Assembly: GCA_937965895.1 (NCBI GenBank)
Contig: CALCKS010000178.1
Coordinates: forward strand, 1 to 58,994
Direction of reading: 5' to 3'
From: an uncultured Campylobacter sp.
GTDB lineage: Bacteria > Campylobacterota > Campylobacteria > Campylobacterales > Campylobacteraceae
DNA: 58,994 bases
The stretch's first letter is position 1. Each line of letters begins with the position of its first letter. Position numbers and translations under genes: made by a program. The notes below the pieces were generated by a model, which saw only the letters and a list, made by a program, of their open reading frames with translations, had not been told where the DNA came from and made no database searches. Positions 1-9,591 of the stretch are shown in pieces.

Positions 1-1
1 A

Positions 2-37
2 CCTAAGCTTTCGCTTTTAGTTATGCAGGTTTTGCAG
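2..37 (+). repeat. Left copy of terminal inverted sequence
   Basis: Positions 2-37 match the reverse complement of 58958-58993 at 34 of 36 positions, with one 2-base mismatch at 21-22. Key pieces are CCTAAGCTTTCGCTTTTAG and ATGCAGGTTTTGCAG. Similarity stops abruptly inside position 38. It could be the ends of flanking insertion elements, a genome-wide repeat at which the piece was cut, or recombination sites. The sequence alone cannot tell which. Confidence 0.7.
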
Positions 38-66
38 GGATTGTAGTTTTAAGGAGGTTTAGATTT

Positions 67-609
67 TTATTGTTCTTTTTGTATATAAATAATGCGGTTT
101 ATTTTTCTTTTTGGATCAAATTTGTAGATCATTTTTGCGTAACAGTCTTGAGTGATATTAAATTTTTCTAAGAGTTTTTGAGGAATATAAACATCTTTCA
201 AAAATCCAAAGCGTCTGCCGTCTTTGCTTTTGATCGTAATTTTTCCGCTCGTTTTTTTAAACGCAGACCCGATGTTAAAATAAGATATTTGTTTATCTGA
301 AGGCTTTATGCTTTGCTCCAACGGCTTGCCATCAACTACTTTAAAACTGTAGCAAGATAGTAAATTTAAATTTTTATTTTTTAGTTTAATCTCTTTGATT
401 TTAAAGTTCACTTCGTCAAAATCTGTAAAACAATAATACCGTGTATCGGTGTTTGCATCCGTATAACTATCATAAAATACGCAATCAACTACTTTTAGAT
501 CGGTATAGAGGTACTCTTCTAAGATTGTTTGGGAGTATTTATAAAATTCTATATTGCTTATTGGCGGATCGTAATTCTTTACGATATTATATAAGATAAA
601 AAATTTGGC
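67..609 (-). pseudogene. C-terminal fragment of an unrecognised protein
   Basis: The minus-strand frame is open from 609 to the stop at 67 (about 180 codons), but its only good start is a GTG at 411 with no clear ribosome site. Upstream of 609 the frame is closed. The last ~70 residues (SKDGRRFGFLKDVYIPQKLL) look like a small beta-rich OB-type domain, which is inference from pattern only. The upstream DNA still reads as protein in fragments, so this is probably the surviving 3' end of a longer gene. A short real 114-residue protein from 411 cannot be excluded. No function is assigned. Confidence 0.45.
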
Positions 610-903
610 TCAAGATAAGTTAGGCGGATTTTCTCTTATTAATTTTTAGCAAAATACAATAAAGCCCTCTTACATTTTCACTGTTGCTATATCTAGATTC
701 ACGCTCTTTAAGATAAAGTAAGAAATTCTTTTCTCTTAGCTTCCCTTGGGTCATTACCGTCGCGTCGTCTTACAAGATATCTTTAAATTCAGCTAATCTA
801 TGCTTAACACGACTCCAAAAGTTTTTTATACAAAGTATCATATGCCCCCCGGTATTCCCGATAGATAGTGGATATTCAAGGCGTTGTATTAAGCATAGCC
901 GAC
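610..903 (-). pseudogene. Decayed coding remnant
   Basis: The minus strand has protein-like stretches split by stops (for example KLREKNFLLYLKERE and FWSRVKHRLAEFKDIL), lying directly upstream of the 67-609 fragment. They probably belong to the same broken gene. There is no intact reading frame, RNA gene or clear regulatory site. Confidence 0.35.
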
Positions 904-1119
904 TTAGCCCTTAAGCGCCTTTTTAAATATCTCAGTTATAGCATCACCAAGACTAGCGGATACAGTTTTGCGCTCTAGACCTTCGTTGCCGCATTTTGGA
1001 CAAATTTGCGGTATTTGCTTAAAATCGCCAGCGCCCAAGCAGTCGCTTTTAAACTGAATCATCTTTTCAAAGTCGCACTTTGGGCAGTAGATTTTAAACG
1101 GTTTTGGTTGTATTGCCAT
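904..1119 (-). CDS. Small zinc-ribbon protein
   Basis: A 71-residue protein with two CxxC pairs, CPKC near residue 12 and CPKC near residue 40. The spacing is typical of a stand-alone zinc ribbon that could bind nucleic acid or another protein. A Shine-Dalgarno-like AAGGAT precedes the ATG. The C-terminal third (SLGDAITEIFKKALKG) looks like an amphipathic helix. It lies 163 bp downstream of the dynamin operon on the same strand and may be cotranscribed with it. The zinc-binding reading is solid; the biological role is unknown. Confidence 0.7.
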   Translation of the reverse strand: MAIQPKPFKIYCPKCDFEKMIQFKSDCLGAGDFKQIPQICPKCGNEGLERKTVSASLGDAITEIFKKALKG

Positions 1120-1140
1120 ATTTTATCCTTATAGGATTTT

Positions 1141-1167
1141 TAAGAGGCATGGATTTATCGCGCCTCT
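1141..1167 (-). terminator. Hairpin between dynamin operon and zinc-ribbon gene
   Basis: AAGAGGC at 1141-1147 pairs with GCCTCTT at 1161-1167 around a 13-base loop. On the minus strand the stem is followed by AAAAATCC, not a T run, so it is a weak terminator at best. It could be a processing hairpin in the transcript. Confidence 0.3.
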
Positions 1168-1282
1168 TTGCTGTTAAATTCTATAAAATTATAGTAAAGA
1201 AGCGTAAAATATCACATCGGGTCTAAACCTTAGATTTAATTACTTTTACAAGAATCATTTTACTAAAACATAAGATGACTTT

Positions 1283-3940
1283 TTAGCCTACCTGACTACT
1301 TAAATAATTTAGATAAGAACGGCATCCTTCTTCTAGTTGTTCTAAAAATTCATTATACATATCTCTACCGAAATCCTCTTTTATATCTTTGCTTAGTTTT
1401 TCAGCAATATCAAATACACATTCTTTAAATACATTAAATTCATCAATTTGCTTTTTTATAAATGTTTTTAGCCTCATTATCTTTGATTTTTTAGACACCT
1501 TATATAGATTATATAGATTATATACAAAATCTTGAATATCTTTATTTTCAATATCCGAAAGAGCCATTTTACTTACAAATCTAGATATAAATAATAATCT
1601 CTTATTTTTTGTGTTATCTGGTATCACTCTATTTATATACATATTTAAAGAATTTGTAAAATCGCTGTAATATACGCCGCGATAATTAAACTTACCAAGC
1701 GATGCTTTTATGTTTTTGGGCTGTTTTAATATAGTGTTTTTATAGGATTGATATAAAAATTGCAGCTGTTGCAAAAAAGTATCGTATATATTATGTGCAT
1801 CACAAATAGTATTCATTTTATCTAAAAATTCATTTATTTGTTGGTGATTTGTCCAATACCATCCAGAATGGGAATTAATAGAACTATATGTTTGAACTCC
1901 TGCAATATTCATATTTCTTCCCCATATAGTATTTATATAGTTGCTATGAATGGATTTTATCTCGTTATTAAACTCTTTTTTATCTCCCTTGTTTATTACA
2001 ACAAATATTTTACTTTTCTCAACTTCTACATTCTCCAAAAAGTCCAGTTCTTTATTTGTTATAGTGATATTATCAGCCGACGATATTAGTATTAGGCCGT
2101 CTACGTTACTAAAAAGATTATAGTCTAAATAATCTATAGCCCAATTTGGAATATCTATAAAACATATATTTTTATATTTTAGTTTAGATTGCATAAGTGA
2201 AAAAGCTATTATATTTTTTACGATATTATCTAACTTATCTCGGATATCTTCATAGTATAGCTTTAGATGATAATCTTGGTCGTATGGTTGCATATCTATA
2301 GTCTTTCCGCAATAACTATGAGATATAATTCTTTCATATTCACTATCAATGATAAACATTTCATCTTTATTGATATTTTCATCATACATTGGTATTTTAA
2401 AATTAGACATTATAAGACTATTTATAAAGGACGTTTTTCCTGCATATTCCAGTCCGCATACAGCCAATACATTCCTCTCTTTTTTCAAATCTGTTATTGT
2501 ATTTTTTAGCATGGACAATATTTCATCTTTTTGTTGTTGATTTATATCAATCTCGTTAAAATCCACCCGAACATCCTTAATCTCAAACACCACCTTAACA
2601 GCTTCCTTAAATTTATCCATCACGATTTCGAGAAATTTTAGATTTTTTTCTTCTTTTTCGGTGCTAAAATAACTCTTGTTTTTTAATTTTAAAATCTTAC
2701 TGTCGACATCATCTAATCCCCCCTCTTCTAGTATATCCATTCTTATTGAATGCAATGTCTTTTTAATAGAGTTTTTATATTTTATGCTATTTTTTATAGC
2801 CTCTTTGTAGGCTTGGTAGATATTTTTTAGCTTATTAAAAATCTCTACATGCTTTTGGCTAGGCGTATCGCATTCGGTCAAAAACTCATCTAAGCTTTTG
2901 CCGACTATGCAATGATTTTCAAGAGTTCTAACGGAGCTAAAGGTCTGTATGCCTTCGTAGTTTATACCGTAGTTATCTAGATTTTGCCTTACGGTTTCAG
3001 TAATGGCCTCTAGGTCGCTAGGCGCTCTTAGGTCGGCTTTGTTTATCACGATGTATAGCTTCTTGTTTTCTAGATCCAAGCTGCTTAAAAACTCCAAATC
3101 TCCGCTTGGCATCGTGCCTGTGCTGTCAAGCCCCACGAGCCATAAAAACACTCCCGCTTCTTCCAAAAACTCTTTTGCCGTATCTATGTCGGCACCATAG
3201 TTTGCTATATTGCCTGATGGGTTATAGCCCGGAGTATCGATAAAGCAGATATTTTCAAATTTAAGCTTCGTGCCTAGCACGATAAATGGCAAAATTTCTT
3301 TTAAGTTAAATTTGAATCCTTTCATAAAATCATGATTTAGCCTAGCGTGAAAATTGTTATCTATCTTACGCAGGTCAACTGCGCCGCCGTTTTTGGAGTA
3401 ACCCAGTAGATACTCTTTGGGCGCATTCATGACGTATGCGGGTATGGCAGTAGTTGGCTCGATGGAAATAGGCAGCTTTATGCCAGAATCCATAAAACTG
3501 CTGATAAATTCCGATTTACCCGCGCTAAATCCACCGCCGACGGCTATGATATTTTTTTGATATAGCTCAGGGCAAGCGGCTATGATACTAAGCTCTTTTT
3601 CTATATTTTGAAGTTGCAACAATACTTCGGCTTCGTTTGCCAGCGTATCATCGGCATTGGCAAACTCCATATAATCGCCGTTTAACGTCTCGCGGAACAT
3701 CGCTACGCCTTTATTTTGGACTTTGGCAGCGAGGAGGCTTGAAACTAGTTCGTGTCTAAGGCTAAGGTCGGTTAAAACCTTATCTTGTTCTTCTTTTTCT
3801 TTAATTTTTTCCGTAAGGAGTTTTGAGACCAGTTCCTGTTTTTGATTAGACGCTTTCAAGTCTCCATTCTGCCCAATTTTTCTGCTTTTTAATAACTCCT
3901 TAACTGTAGGTGCATTCTTTGTTTTACCTTCTGCCTGCAT
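1283..3940 (-). CDS. Dynamin-like GTPase with two G domains
   Basis: An 885-residue protein with two dynamin-family GTPase domains in tandem. The first has P-loop GGGFSAGKS (~135-143), DTPGYN (~237) and NKAD (~299). The second has GLEYAGKT (~495-503), a degenerate G3 with DIPNW (~597), and NKGD (~652). The first ~110 residues are charged and helical. Helical stalk-like sequence follows each G domain, and no membrane segment is obvious. Its start overlaps the end of the upstream GTPase gene by 17 bp, so the two are translationally coupled. Known bacterial dynamin-like proteins act on membranes, usually as pairs, and some protect against phage. A third member with two G domains in one chain is unusual. 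The weakened second G3 suggests that domain may be regulatory (inference). Confidence 0.8.
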   Translation of the reverse strand: MQAEGKTKNAPTVKELLKSRKIGQNGDLKASNQKQELVSKLLTEKIKEKEEQDKVLTDLSLRHELVSSLLAAKVQNKGVAMFRETLNGDYMEFANADDTLANEAEVLLQLQNIEKELSIIAACPELYQKNIIAVGGGFSAGKSEFISSFMDSGIKLPISIEPTTAIPAYVMNAPKEYLLGYSKNGGAVDLRKIDNNFHARLNHDFMKGFKFNLKEILPFIVLGTKLKFENICFIDTPGYNPSGNIANYGADIDTAKEFLEEAGVFLWLVGLDSTGTMPSGDLEFLSSLDLENKKLYIVINKADLRAPSDLEAITETVRQNLDNYGINYEGIQTFSSVRTLENHCIVGKSLDEFLTECDTPSQKHVEIFNKLKNIYQAYKEAIKNSIKYKNSIKKTLHSIRMDILEEGGLDDVDSKILKLKNKSYFSTEKEEKNLKFLEIVMDKFKEAVKVVFEIKDVRVDFNEIDINQQQKDEILSMLKNTITDLKKERNVLAVCGLEYAGKTSFINSLIMSNFKIPMYDENINKDEMFIIDSEYERIISHSYCGKTIDMQPYDQDYHLKLYYEDIRDKLDNIVKNIIAFSLMQSKLKYKNICFIDIPNWAIDYLDYNLFSNVDGLILISSADNITITNKELDFLENVEVEKSKIFVVINKGDKKEFNNEIKSIHSNYINTIWGRNMNIAGVQTYSSINSHSGWYWTNHQQINEFLDKMNTICDAHNIYDTFLQQLQFLYQSYKNTILKQPKNIKASLGKFNYRGVYYSDFTNSLNMYINRVIPDNTKNKRLLFISRFVSKMALSDIENKDIQDFVYNLYNLYKVSKKSKIMRLKTFIKKQIDEFNVFKECVFDIAEKLSKDIKEDFGRDMYNEFLEQLEEGCRSYLNYLSSQVG

Positions 3941-6164
3941 CTTTTATATCCTTTAGTATCAATTTATATCTATCTAAAGCCTGCTCTTTATTTTCTATAT
4001 CGCTAACTAGGGAGCTTATCTCTTCATCATATTTTACAAAAATAACATTTGCCACGTCTTGGGATTTAAACGAACCAATCAGCGCATCGACGCTAGATTT
4101 TACGTCGCTCCTTACTCTGCTTTTTAGATTTCTGGCAAATTCGCCCGCAGCGCTTAAAAACTGCTCGGCTTCGTAACCTTTTAGGGTACCGCTTTTTTGT
4201 AGTTCTTTCGGAAACGAACCGCTATAGTTGATATCCGGGTTTTTGACCGAGTTCAAAGTCCCCCTTATCGTACGAGAAATAATAACCGGATCTAATACGT
4301 CGTCGTCCACGACACTTCTAGCCGAGGATACTAATGATTTATAGAGGCTCTTTTTCCATTCTGCTATGTTTTGTCTATACTCTATCTCGGTTAAATTTTC
4401 TACCTCGGATATGACTTGATCGAGAGAATTTTTGACGTAACCGGCTTTTACGGTGGTTCTGGTGCTGTATTTTGTTTTGTATCTATCACCAAAAAGTCCC
4501 CATAAATTTGTAAATCCATTATCTTTGACTTTGTAACTATATTCCTCTGTAGCTTCGCTGCTAGCTATATCGTCGGTTAGCTTTTTAAAGTAGCTTTCCA
4601 CTTTGGCAAAAAGCCTGTCTTTGATATTTAGCTCAAATCCTTCAATAGAGTCTTCGTATGCGGTATTTACAGCCTCTACGGCTTTTGATTTGATTTTTAT
4701 CATTTGCTCTCTTTGACGCTTAATCTCGTTTATATCAGAGCTTTCCAGTATTTGCATCTTTTCTTGAATTTGCTGTTCTACAGCTTGTTGATAATTGAGT
4801 AAATTTTTAGACTTAACCGAGATAAACTCTGCGCTTCTTTTTTGTAAAATTTCCTCTTTTTTCTCTTTTACTTTTGAGACTATTTGCTCAATCGCCTTTA
4901 TGCCCGATAGCAAATTTAAATTTGCTAAAGCAGACTGTTTGTCGTCGAAATAGTCTCGATAAAAGTGATTTAAATTTCCCCAAACATGCTTTGAGTTTAA
5001 ATCCCAGTTGCCTTGATCGTCATAGTTTTTCATCATATAAAACGCTGCCGCCGAACTTAAAAGAACTTTGCTATCTATAAGCTCATTTAGACTGTCGCCC
5101 ACTTCCGGACTTTGAGCTTTTATCTCTTTTAAAACCCTTGACTGCTGGGCGCTTAAGGTTTCTCTTATATTGTCAAGTACTTTTGGTAACAAACCGCCAC
5201 CTTTTTCTTTTTCACTGCCAAAGAGTTGGTTGTCTACCTGAGATGCCACTAGGTATACTTCTCTGATGCCGTCTTTTTTAGTGACGCGGTCGAGTAAATT
5301 CGTATCCTCCGAGCTTAAAAACTGGCCGGAAGGCGAAACGACTAACACCACGTCGCAAGTTTTCAAAAGCTGTTTTGTGCGCTCCTCTCTTGAGACGACG
5401 GGATCATTTACGCCGGGGGTATCTATTATCTCTATATCTTTTAGACTTTCCTTATCTAGTTTTAGCGTTACGGATTTTGTAAAGGGCATATATTTGCCAT
5501 CAGCGCCGACAAAATCGTAAAGCTTGCGATTTAGCTCGTCCATGTTAGCAGCAGAGATGTTTTTAAATCCCTCTAAATTTGCTAAATTTACCCCAGAACG
5601 CTCGATACGCTCGTATTGCTCGGCGGCTGCACTTAAAGCTGCGTCATTGCGCATCTCTTGTTCGGCGATACTCATCGCCCTTTTTCGTAGCTCGGCTTCT
5701 TTTTCTTGATCTAGTTTTTTAAAATTTAGCTTTTGCTTTCTTTTTTCAAGCTCTACTAGCTCGTTAAATTTAACTTCGGCTATTTCGTTTTTTCTTTTTT
5801 GAAAATTTGCCGCATTTTCTTTGATATCCCGCAAGTCCTCTTCGCTAAAAAAATCGACCTGCGCTTCCAAATTTTGCCCATATTTTAAAACCGTAAGTGC
5901 AGCTGTCATCGGAGTAGCAGCCTTTGGTAACACATCTTCGCCCTCAAAAATAAGTGCATTTATAAGAGAGCTTTTGCCTGATTTTACTCGTCCTATGATT
6001 CCTAGCTTTAGCGTTCTACCATCTTTTTGCATAGCTTCTAGTTCAGCTTCTAGTTCTGAACTTTTTGAGACAGAATTATCTTGTTTTAAAAGTGAAACTT
6101 CATTACCGAGGTCGTATTTGGCTATGATGGCTTCAAGCTCTTTAGCAAATTTAACTACGTTCAT
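3924..6164 (-). CDS. Dynamin-like GTPase, DLP1-type
   Basis: A 746-residue protein with P-loop GRVKSGKS (~58-65), G3 DTPGVND (~246) and G4 SQVD (~308). A long charged helical insert lies between P-loop and G3 (~115-190), and a large helical bundle follows the G domain. Length and layout fit the larger partner of the C. jejuni dynamin pair (Cj0411, 728 aa), which works with a smaller partner to tether membranes. The smaller-partner-like gene is 9 bp upstream on the same strand, and a third GTPase overlaps the 3' end. The call as dynamin-like is firm; orthology to Cj0411 is from memory and gene order. Confidence 0.82.
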   Translation of the reverse strand: MNVVKFAKELEAIIAKYDLGNEVSLLKQDNSVSKSSELEAELEAMQKDGRTLKLGIIGRVKSGKSSLINALIFEGEDVLPKAATPMTAALTVLKYGQNLEAQVDFFSEEDLRDIKENAANFQKRKNEIAEVKFNELVELEKRKQKLNFKKLDQEKEAELRKRAMSIAEQEMRNDAALSAAAEQYERIERSGVNLANLEGFKNISAANMDELNRKLYDFVGADGKYMPFTKSVTLKLDKESLKDIEIIDTPGVNDPVVSREERTKQLLKTCDVVLVVSPSGQFLSSEDTNLLDRVTKKDGIREVYLVASQVDNQLFGSEKEKGGGLLPKVLDNIRETLSAQQSRVLKEIKAQSPEVGDSLNELIDSKVLLSSAAAFYMMKNYDDQGNWDLNSKHVWGNLNHFYRDYFDDKQSALANLNLLSGIKAIEQIVSKVKEKKEEILQKRSAEFISVKSKNLLNYQQAVEQQIQEKMQILESSDINEIKRQREQMIKIKSKAVEAVNTAYEDSIEGFELNIKDRLFAKVESYFKKLTDDIASSEATEEYSYKVKDNGFTNLWGLFGDRYKTKYSTRTTVKAGYVKNSLDQVISEVENLTEIEYRQNIAEWKKSLYKSLVSSARSVVDDDVLDPVIISRTIRGTLNSVKNPDINYSGSFPKELQKSGTLKGYEAEQFLSAAGEFARNLKSRVRSDVKSSVDALIGSFKSQDVANVIFVKYDEEISSLVSDIENKEQALDRYKLILKDIKDAGRR

Positions 6165-6173
6165 TTTTGGTCC

Positions 6174-7871
6174 TTACTTATATAGAATTTGAGTTGCTAG
6201 TGTCCTGATTGCCTCTTTTGCATTTTCAAGAGCTAAAATTTGAGCTTCTATAGCCTGCATATCTTCGCTTTTTTCTTCTATGACTTTTGATATTTCGGTT
6301 TCTTTTTGCCGTAGCTGCTCTTCAAATTTATCGCTTACAACCTCTATCATAGCGCTTATTTGCTCGTTTAGTAGTGCGGGCATCTCGCTTCTAAGCTTAG
6401 ACTTGATAGAAGGTATAACGTTGCTTATTATCTGATCTCTAGCCTGTTCGCGTTTCTTGTTTTCGGCGTATCCTTGAGTAAAAAACGAGATAATATCTGG
6501 CAAAAATATAATGATAATTTCTAAAAGAGGATTTACAACTGCCGTAGTGAGACCCATGATCGTGGTTATAACTTTGTATATTTTACCTGCATTTTCGCCA
6601 CTTTTAAGCTTCTCACTAAAATCTACAAGTCCATTTTGGGCTTTTTGTAAAAATTCTTTTGTCGTTTGTGAAATTTTTTCTATCCATACGTCATCTATCT
6701 TAAAATCAGTCAAATTCAAGCTTCTCATCTCGAGACTAAAGTTATCTACTAGCTGCGAGCCAATATCGCTCATTTTACTTTTTATTTCTCGCACGAGCGA
6801 TGTTTTTATTATGCCGTTTAGTTCAGTACTAAAACCTTGCTGGTTGGTGGCGGCGAGCCCTGCTAGAGCGTCTATATTCATATTTATATCGTTAGCAACC
6901 GCTGCAATAACGGAATTTACGCTACCGTCTGAATATCTGCTTTGTATCTCGTTAAGTGCGGTTTGCTTTTTAGCTTTTAATTTTTCTATACCCAACTTTA
7001 GCTCGTTTATAGCGTTTTGTGCGTCTTCTTTGGAACTTTTTAGGGCTGATTTAGTCGTATCAATAGCGCTTTGGGCTTCAAATGAATTTTGTTTTAATTC
7101 GTTTTCAAAGATACTTTTAAAAAGTCCTTTTGAATCAATTTTTTCGAGTATATTTTTTAACTCGTCGCCACTGTCAAGCCCGAGGGCTATAACACCTTTT
7201 TGGTAATCAAAATAATCTCTTAATTGCTCTTCTATCCTATTTTGTATCAAATTTACGTCGCTAGGCGCTCTTAAATTTGCCTTACTTATACAAAACGAAA
7301 AGCCTTTGCCGAATGCGTTGATATTTTGTATTTCTCTAAGCACACTATTTGTTATATTGCCATCCTCAACACTGATTAACACTATAAAATACTTACCCTT
7401 GCTTAAGTAACTTAAAATTGCTTGGTTGTGTAGCTGTACTGGCGAGTCAAAGCCTGGCATATCAACAAGTACGAGCGGTGCAATAGCTTTTAAATTTGCG
7501 TTATTTAGATAAAGACGTAGAAATTTATACTCCGCAGCCCGATCTTTGATCTCGTCTGTTTGAGTAAGATCATATCTATCGCTATCGCCGCTTTCTTTTA
7601 CTGCCTCAAAATAACTTTCTTCACCGTATCTTAGCTCGGTCGCAAGCGCGGTTTCTGGAGTAATGTTTGTAGGCAATACGCCTGAGCCTAGAAATGAGTT
7701 TATTAGAGTACTTTTACCTGCGCTAAAGCCGCCTACAACGGGCACGATAAGCTCTGTTGCTCGCAAAGAGCCTATTAGCTCTTCCTGTTTTTTTACGTCA
7801 AATTTTAGAGGACTTAGTATCGCTGACACGTCTTGCAAGTATTTAATATATGTTTGCTTTAAAATTTGCAT
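6174..7871 (-). CDS. Dynamin-like GTPase, DLP2-type
   Basis: A 565-residue protein, first gene of the dynamin operon. It has P-loop GGFSAGKS (~47-54), G3 DMPGFDS (~140), and a G4-like SKANLRAPSD (~200) in place of the usual NKxD. A long hydrophobic stretch at ~437-468 (GLTTAVVNPLLEIIIIFLP) looks like a membrane paddle, as in other bacterial dynamins. The C-terminus is coiled coil. It resembles the smaller C. jejuni partner (Cj0412). Expected role: GTP-dependent membrane binding and remodelling together with the two downstream GTPases. None of the shared island operators was found in front of it. Confidence 0.82.
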   Translation of the reverse strand: MQILKQTYIKYLQDVSAILSPLKFDVKKQEELIGSLRATELIVPVVGGFSAGKSTLINSFLGSGVLPTNITPETALATELRYGEESYFEAVKESGDSDRYDLTQTDEIKDRAAEYKFLRLYLNNANLKAIAPLVLVDMPGFDSPVQLHNQAILSYLSKGKYFIVLISVEDGNITNSVLREIQNINAFGKGFSFCISKANLRAPSDVNLIQNRIEEQLRDYFDYQKGVIALGLDSGDELKNILEKIDSKGLFKSIFENELKQNSFEAQSAIDTTKSALKSSKEDAQNAINELKLGIEKLKAKKQTALNEIQSRYSDGSVNSVIAAVANDINMNIDALAGLAATNQQGFSTELNGIIKTSLVREIKSKMSDIGSQLVDNFSLEMRSLNLTDFKIDDVWIEKISQTTKEFLQKAQNGLVDFSEKLKSGENAGKIYKVITTIMGLTTAVVNPLLEIIIIFLPDIISFFTQGYAENKKREQARDQIISNVIPSIKSKLRSEMPALLNEQISAMIEVVSDKFEEQLRQKETEISKVIEEKSEDMQAIEAQILALENAKEAIRTLATQILYK

Positions 7872-8212
7872 ATGTGTTCCTTATGGTGAAGTTTATTGAT
7901 TTTTGAGTGATTAAATTTGATGAAAGATATTTGTCTCTAGAGTTACCCCCCCCATCGGTTTTTCTAATTTTACCTGCATTTTACCTTCTTTTGGTGTTAC
8001 TAATGAATTTATTCTGTTAATTATAGTTTTAAAATCATTAATCTATGCTTTTATGTTGTTTAAAATTACAAACTGCATTTTATGATTTTTTATGCTATAT
8101 CTTTCAGCGTTTTTCTCGGTATTTTTTAACTTCTTTGCTGTTTTTTTATTTGATATTGTATAAATTCAAAGCAAGCTTGGTCCAAATGTTGTCCTTGCCT
8201 GCTTTATACTGC
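7872..8212 (+). other. Gene-free stretch
   Basis: This is intergenic between the dynamin operon and the small membrane gene. It holds a run of C near 7947 and very AT-rich DNA. Open frames on the plus strand lack ribosome sites and look like noise. Apart from an isolated AGACA half-site-like sequence near 7930, I see nothing functional. Confidence 0.4.
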
Positions 8213-8404
8213 TTAGATGCCGGCGGCGTACCCAGATGGATACTCCTCTTGCTCATCGCTTTCATCTTCATCGGCCAAAACAAGATCCGCTTCCTTATTT
8301 TTTTCGTCACTAGTTTCATCAAATATCCCGTATTCGTCGGCATAAGTCTTTAATCCGTATCCAATAGCTAGTAGTGCTACGCCTCCTATGATATACTTTA
8401 GCAT
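8213..8404 (-). CDS. Small membrane protein with acidic tail
   Basis: A 63-residue protein. Residues ~3-18 (KYIIGGVALLAIGYGL) form one membrane helix, followed by a strongly acidic, disordered tail. A good ribosome site (GGAG, 5 bases before ATG) supports it. It is transcribed divergently from the WYL regulator, with a perfect palindrome at 8457-8471 between them. Function unknown; similar small single-pass proteins are common in Campylobacter. Confidence 0.6.
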   Translation of the reverse strand: MLKYIIGGVALLAIGYGLKTYADEYGIFDETSDEKNKEADLVLADEDESDEQEEYPSGYAAGI

Positions 8405-8456
8405 CTTTTCTCCTTTGATTTAAATTATGATGGAAATTTAACACAAGGGCACGACA

Positions 8457-8471
8457 GGTTATGTCATAACC
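8457..8471. promoter_or_regulatory. Perfect 15-bp palindrome
   Basis: GGTTATGTCATAACC is a perfect inverted repeat with a single central base. It lies between the divergent small membrane gene and WYL regulator. It differs from the RGAC/GTCY sites of the island, so a second factor may act here. Confidence 0.45.
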
Positions 8472-8556
8472 AAAATAACCCCATAAGAATCTTTTAAATT
8501 TATATCAATCTTTTGACAGATAAAAACATCTTTACATTATATATACCTTTAAAACT

Positions 8557-8572
8557 AGACAACTATAAGTCT
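8557..8572 (+). promoter_or_regulatory. Island operator in front of WYL gene
   Basis: AGAC-N8-GTCT, 16 bp, followed 8 bp later by TATAAT (8581-8586). It lies 33 bp before the WYL start. It shares the inverted-repeat form of the island sites but not their 11-bp spacing to the -10 box. Autoregulation of the WYL gene is the simplest reading (inference). Confidence 0.6.
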
Positions 8573-8604
8573 TATATCGCTATAATACTCCCAAAGGAGC
8601 TTCC

Positions 8605-9531
8605 ATGCAAAAACCTAAAAAAATCATCCCCGAAACCAGCACAAGTAAATACGAGCGTATAAACGATATAGCCGTTCTTATCAGCAACAAGCCGCACTCC
8701 ATCTCCGAGCTTTCCGAGAAACTCGGTGTTTGCACTAAAACCATACAAAGAGATCTTTATGACGTGCTAGCCAAAAACGGAGCCGTAAAAAAAGGTAGGA
8801 TGTGGAGCATGGATAAAACCGAGGCCAAAGATAACCTAGATCAAGAAGAGCGAACTATCATAAATATCTTAGATAATATCTCAAAAACTATGGGTGCAAA
8901 TTTCTATTCAAAGGCTCACGTCTTGCTAGAGCAGATCACTAGCCGGCTAAACCACCCTATACTAACCAATATAAACAACGAAAAGCTAGACGAAAAAGAC
9001 TTTGCAAATTTCGAACTACTTGAAAACGCCATCAAAGAAAAAAGACTGGTGGAGTGCGAGTATAATAACTTTAAATTTAAGACAAAACCTTTAAAGCTAG
9101 CGATGTTTGACGGGTTTTGGTATTTGCTTTTTCTTGATACGGGCAAAAACGATACATTTAAAAAATTTCATCTAAAAAGCATTGCGAGCATTAAAATACT
9201 TGAAGATAAATTTGAGATAGAGGCAAAAATAGAAGATAGGCTAAAAAATATAAACTCCGCATGGGCGACGCTAGATGAGCCAAAGATAGCCAAGCTGCTT
9301 TTAGCGCCGCAGATAAAGAAGTATTTTGAGAGAAAACCATATGCCAAGCAAAGCATATACGGCGAGGATCCAGATGGCTCCATCGTCATCGATATAGAGT
9401 ACACCAACATAATGGAGATCAAACCACTCATATACTACTACATCCCATTTATCAAGGTGCTTGAACCAAAGGAGCTAGCAGATGAGCTAAGAGATGAGAT
9501 AGAGGAGTATTTTAACGAGATAAATGTCTAA
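8605..9531 (+). CDS. WYL-domain transcription regulator
   Basis: A 308-residue protein. Residues ~30-60 carry a winged-helix DNA-binding motif (ELSEKLGVCTKTIQRDLYDV). The middle (~140-205) is a WYL domain with FDGFWYLLFLD, and the last third matches the usual C-terminal WCX extension. Proteins of this design (BrxR, CapW, PafBC types) bind inverted repeats and control defence operons, often sensing nucleic acid ligands. AAAGGAG precedes the ATG. An RGAC/GTCY operator lies upstream, so it is the best candidate for the regulator of the promoter module repeated across this island. The family call is firm; the regulon link is inference. Confidence 0.85.
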   Translation: MQKPKKIIPETSTSKYERINDIAVLISNKPHSISELSEKLGVCTKTIQRDLYDVLAKNGAVKKGRMWSMDKTEAKDNLDQEERTIINILDNISKTMGANFYSKAHVLLEQITSRLNHPILTNINNEKLDEKDFANFELLENAIKEKRLVECEYNNFKFKTKPLKLAMFDGFWYLLFLDTGKNDTFKKFHLKSIASIKILEDKFEIEAKIEDRLKNINSAWATLDEPKIAKLLLAPQIKKYFERKPYAKQSIYGEDPDGSIVIDIEYTNIMEIKPLIYYYIPFIKVLEPKELADELRDEIEEYFNEINV

Positions 9532-9542
9532 AATTTAAGTAC

Positions 9543-9567
9543 GCATGCGATCTGTAACGTCGCATGC
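9543..9567 (+). terminator. Hairpin after the WYL gene
   Basis: GCATGCGA at 9543-9550 pairs with TCGCATGC at 9560-9567 around a 9-base loop, 12 bp after the stop codon. There is no T run after it, so it may be a weak or factor-dependent end signal. Confidence 0.4.
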
Positions 9568-9591
9568 ACATCATGGATAAAATCACGTAGA

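Noticed and set aside
3003..6192. Several plus-strand ORFs opposite the dynamin genes
   Set aside because: They mirror codon usage of the real minus-strand genes, lack ribosome sites, and are Ser/Phe-rich as expected for antisense frames.
8045..8353. Plus-strand 102-codon ORF
   Set aside because: Very hydrophobic Phe/Leu-rich reading of AT-rich DNA with no ribosome site, overlapping the small membrane gene on the other strand.
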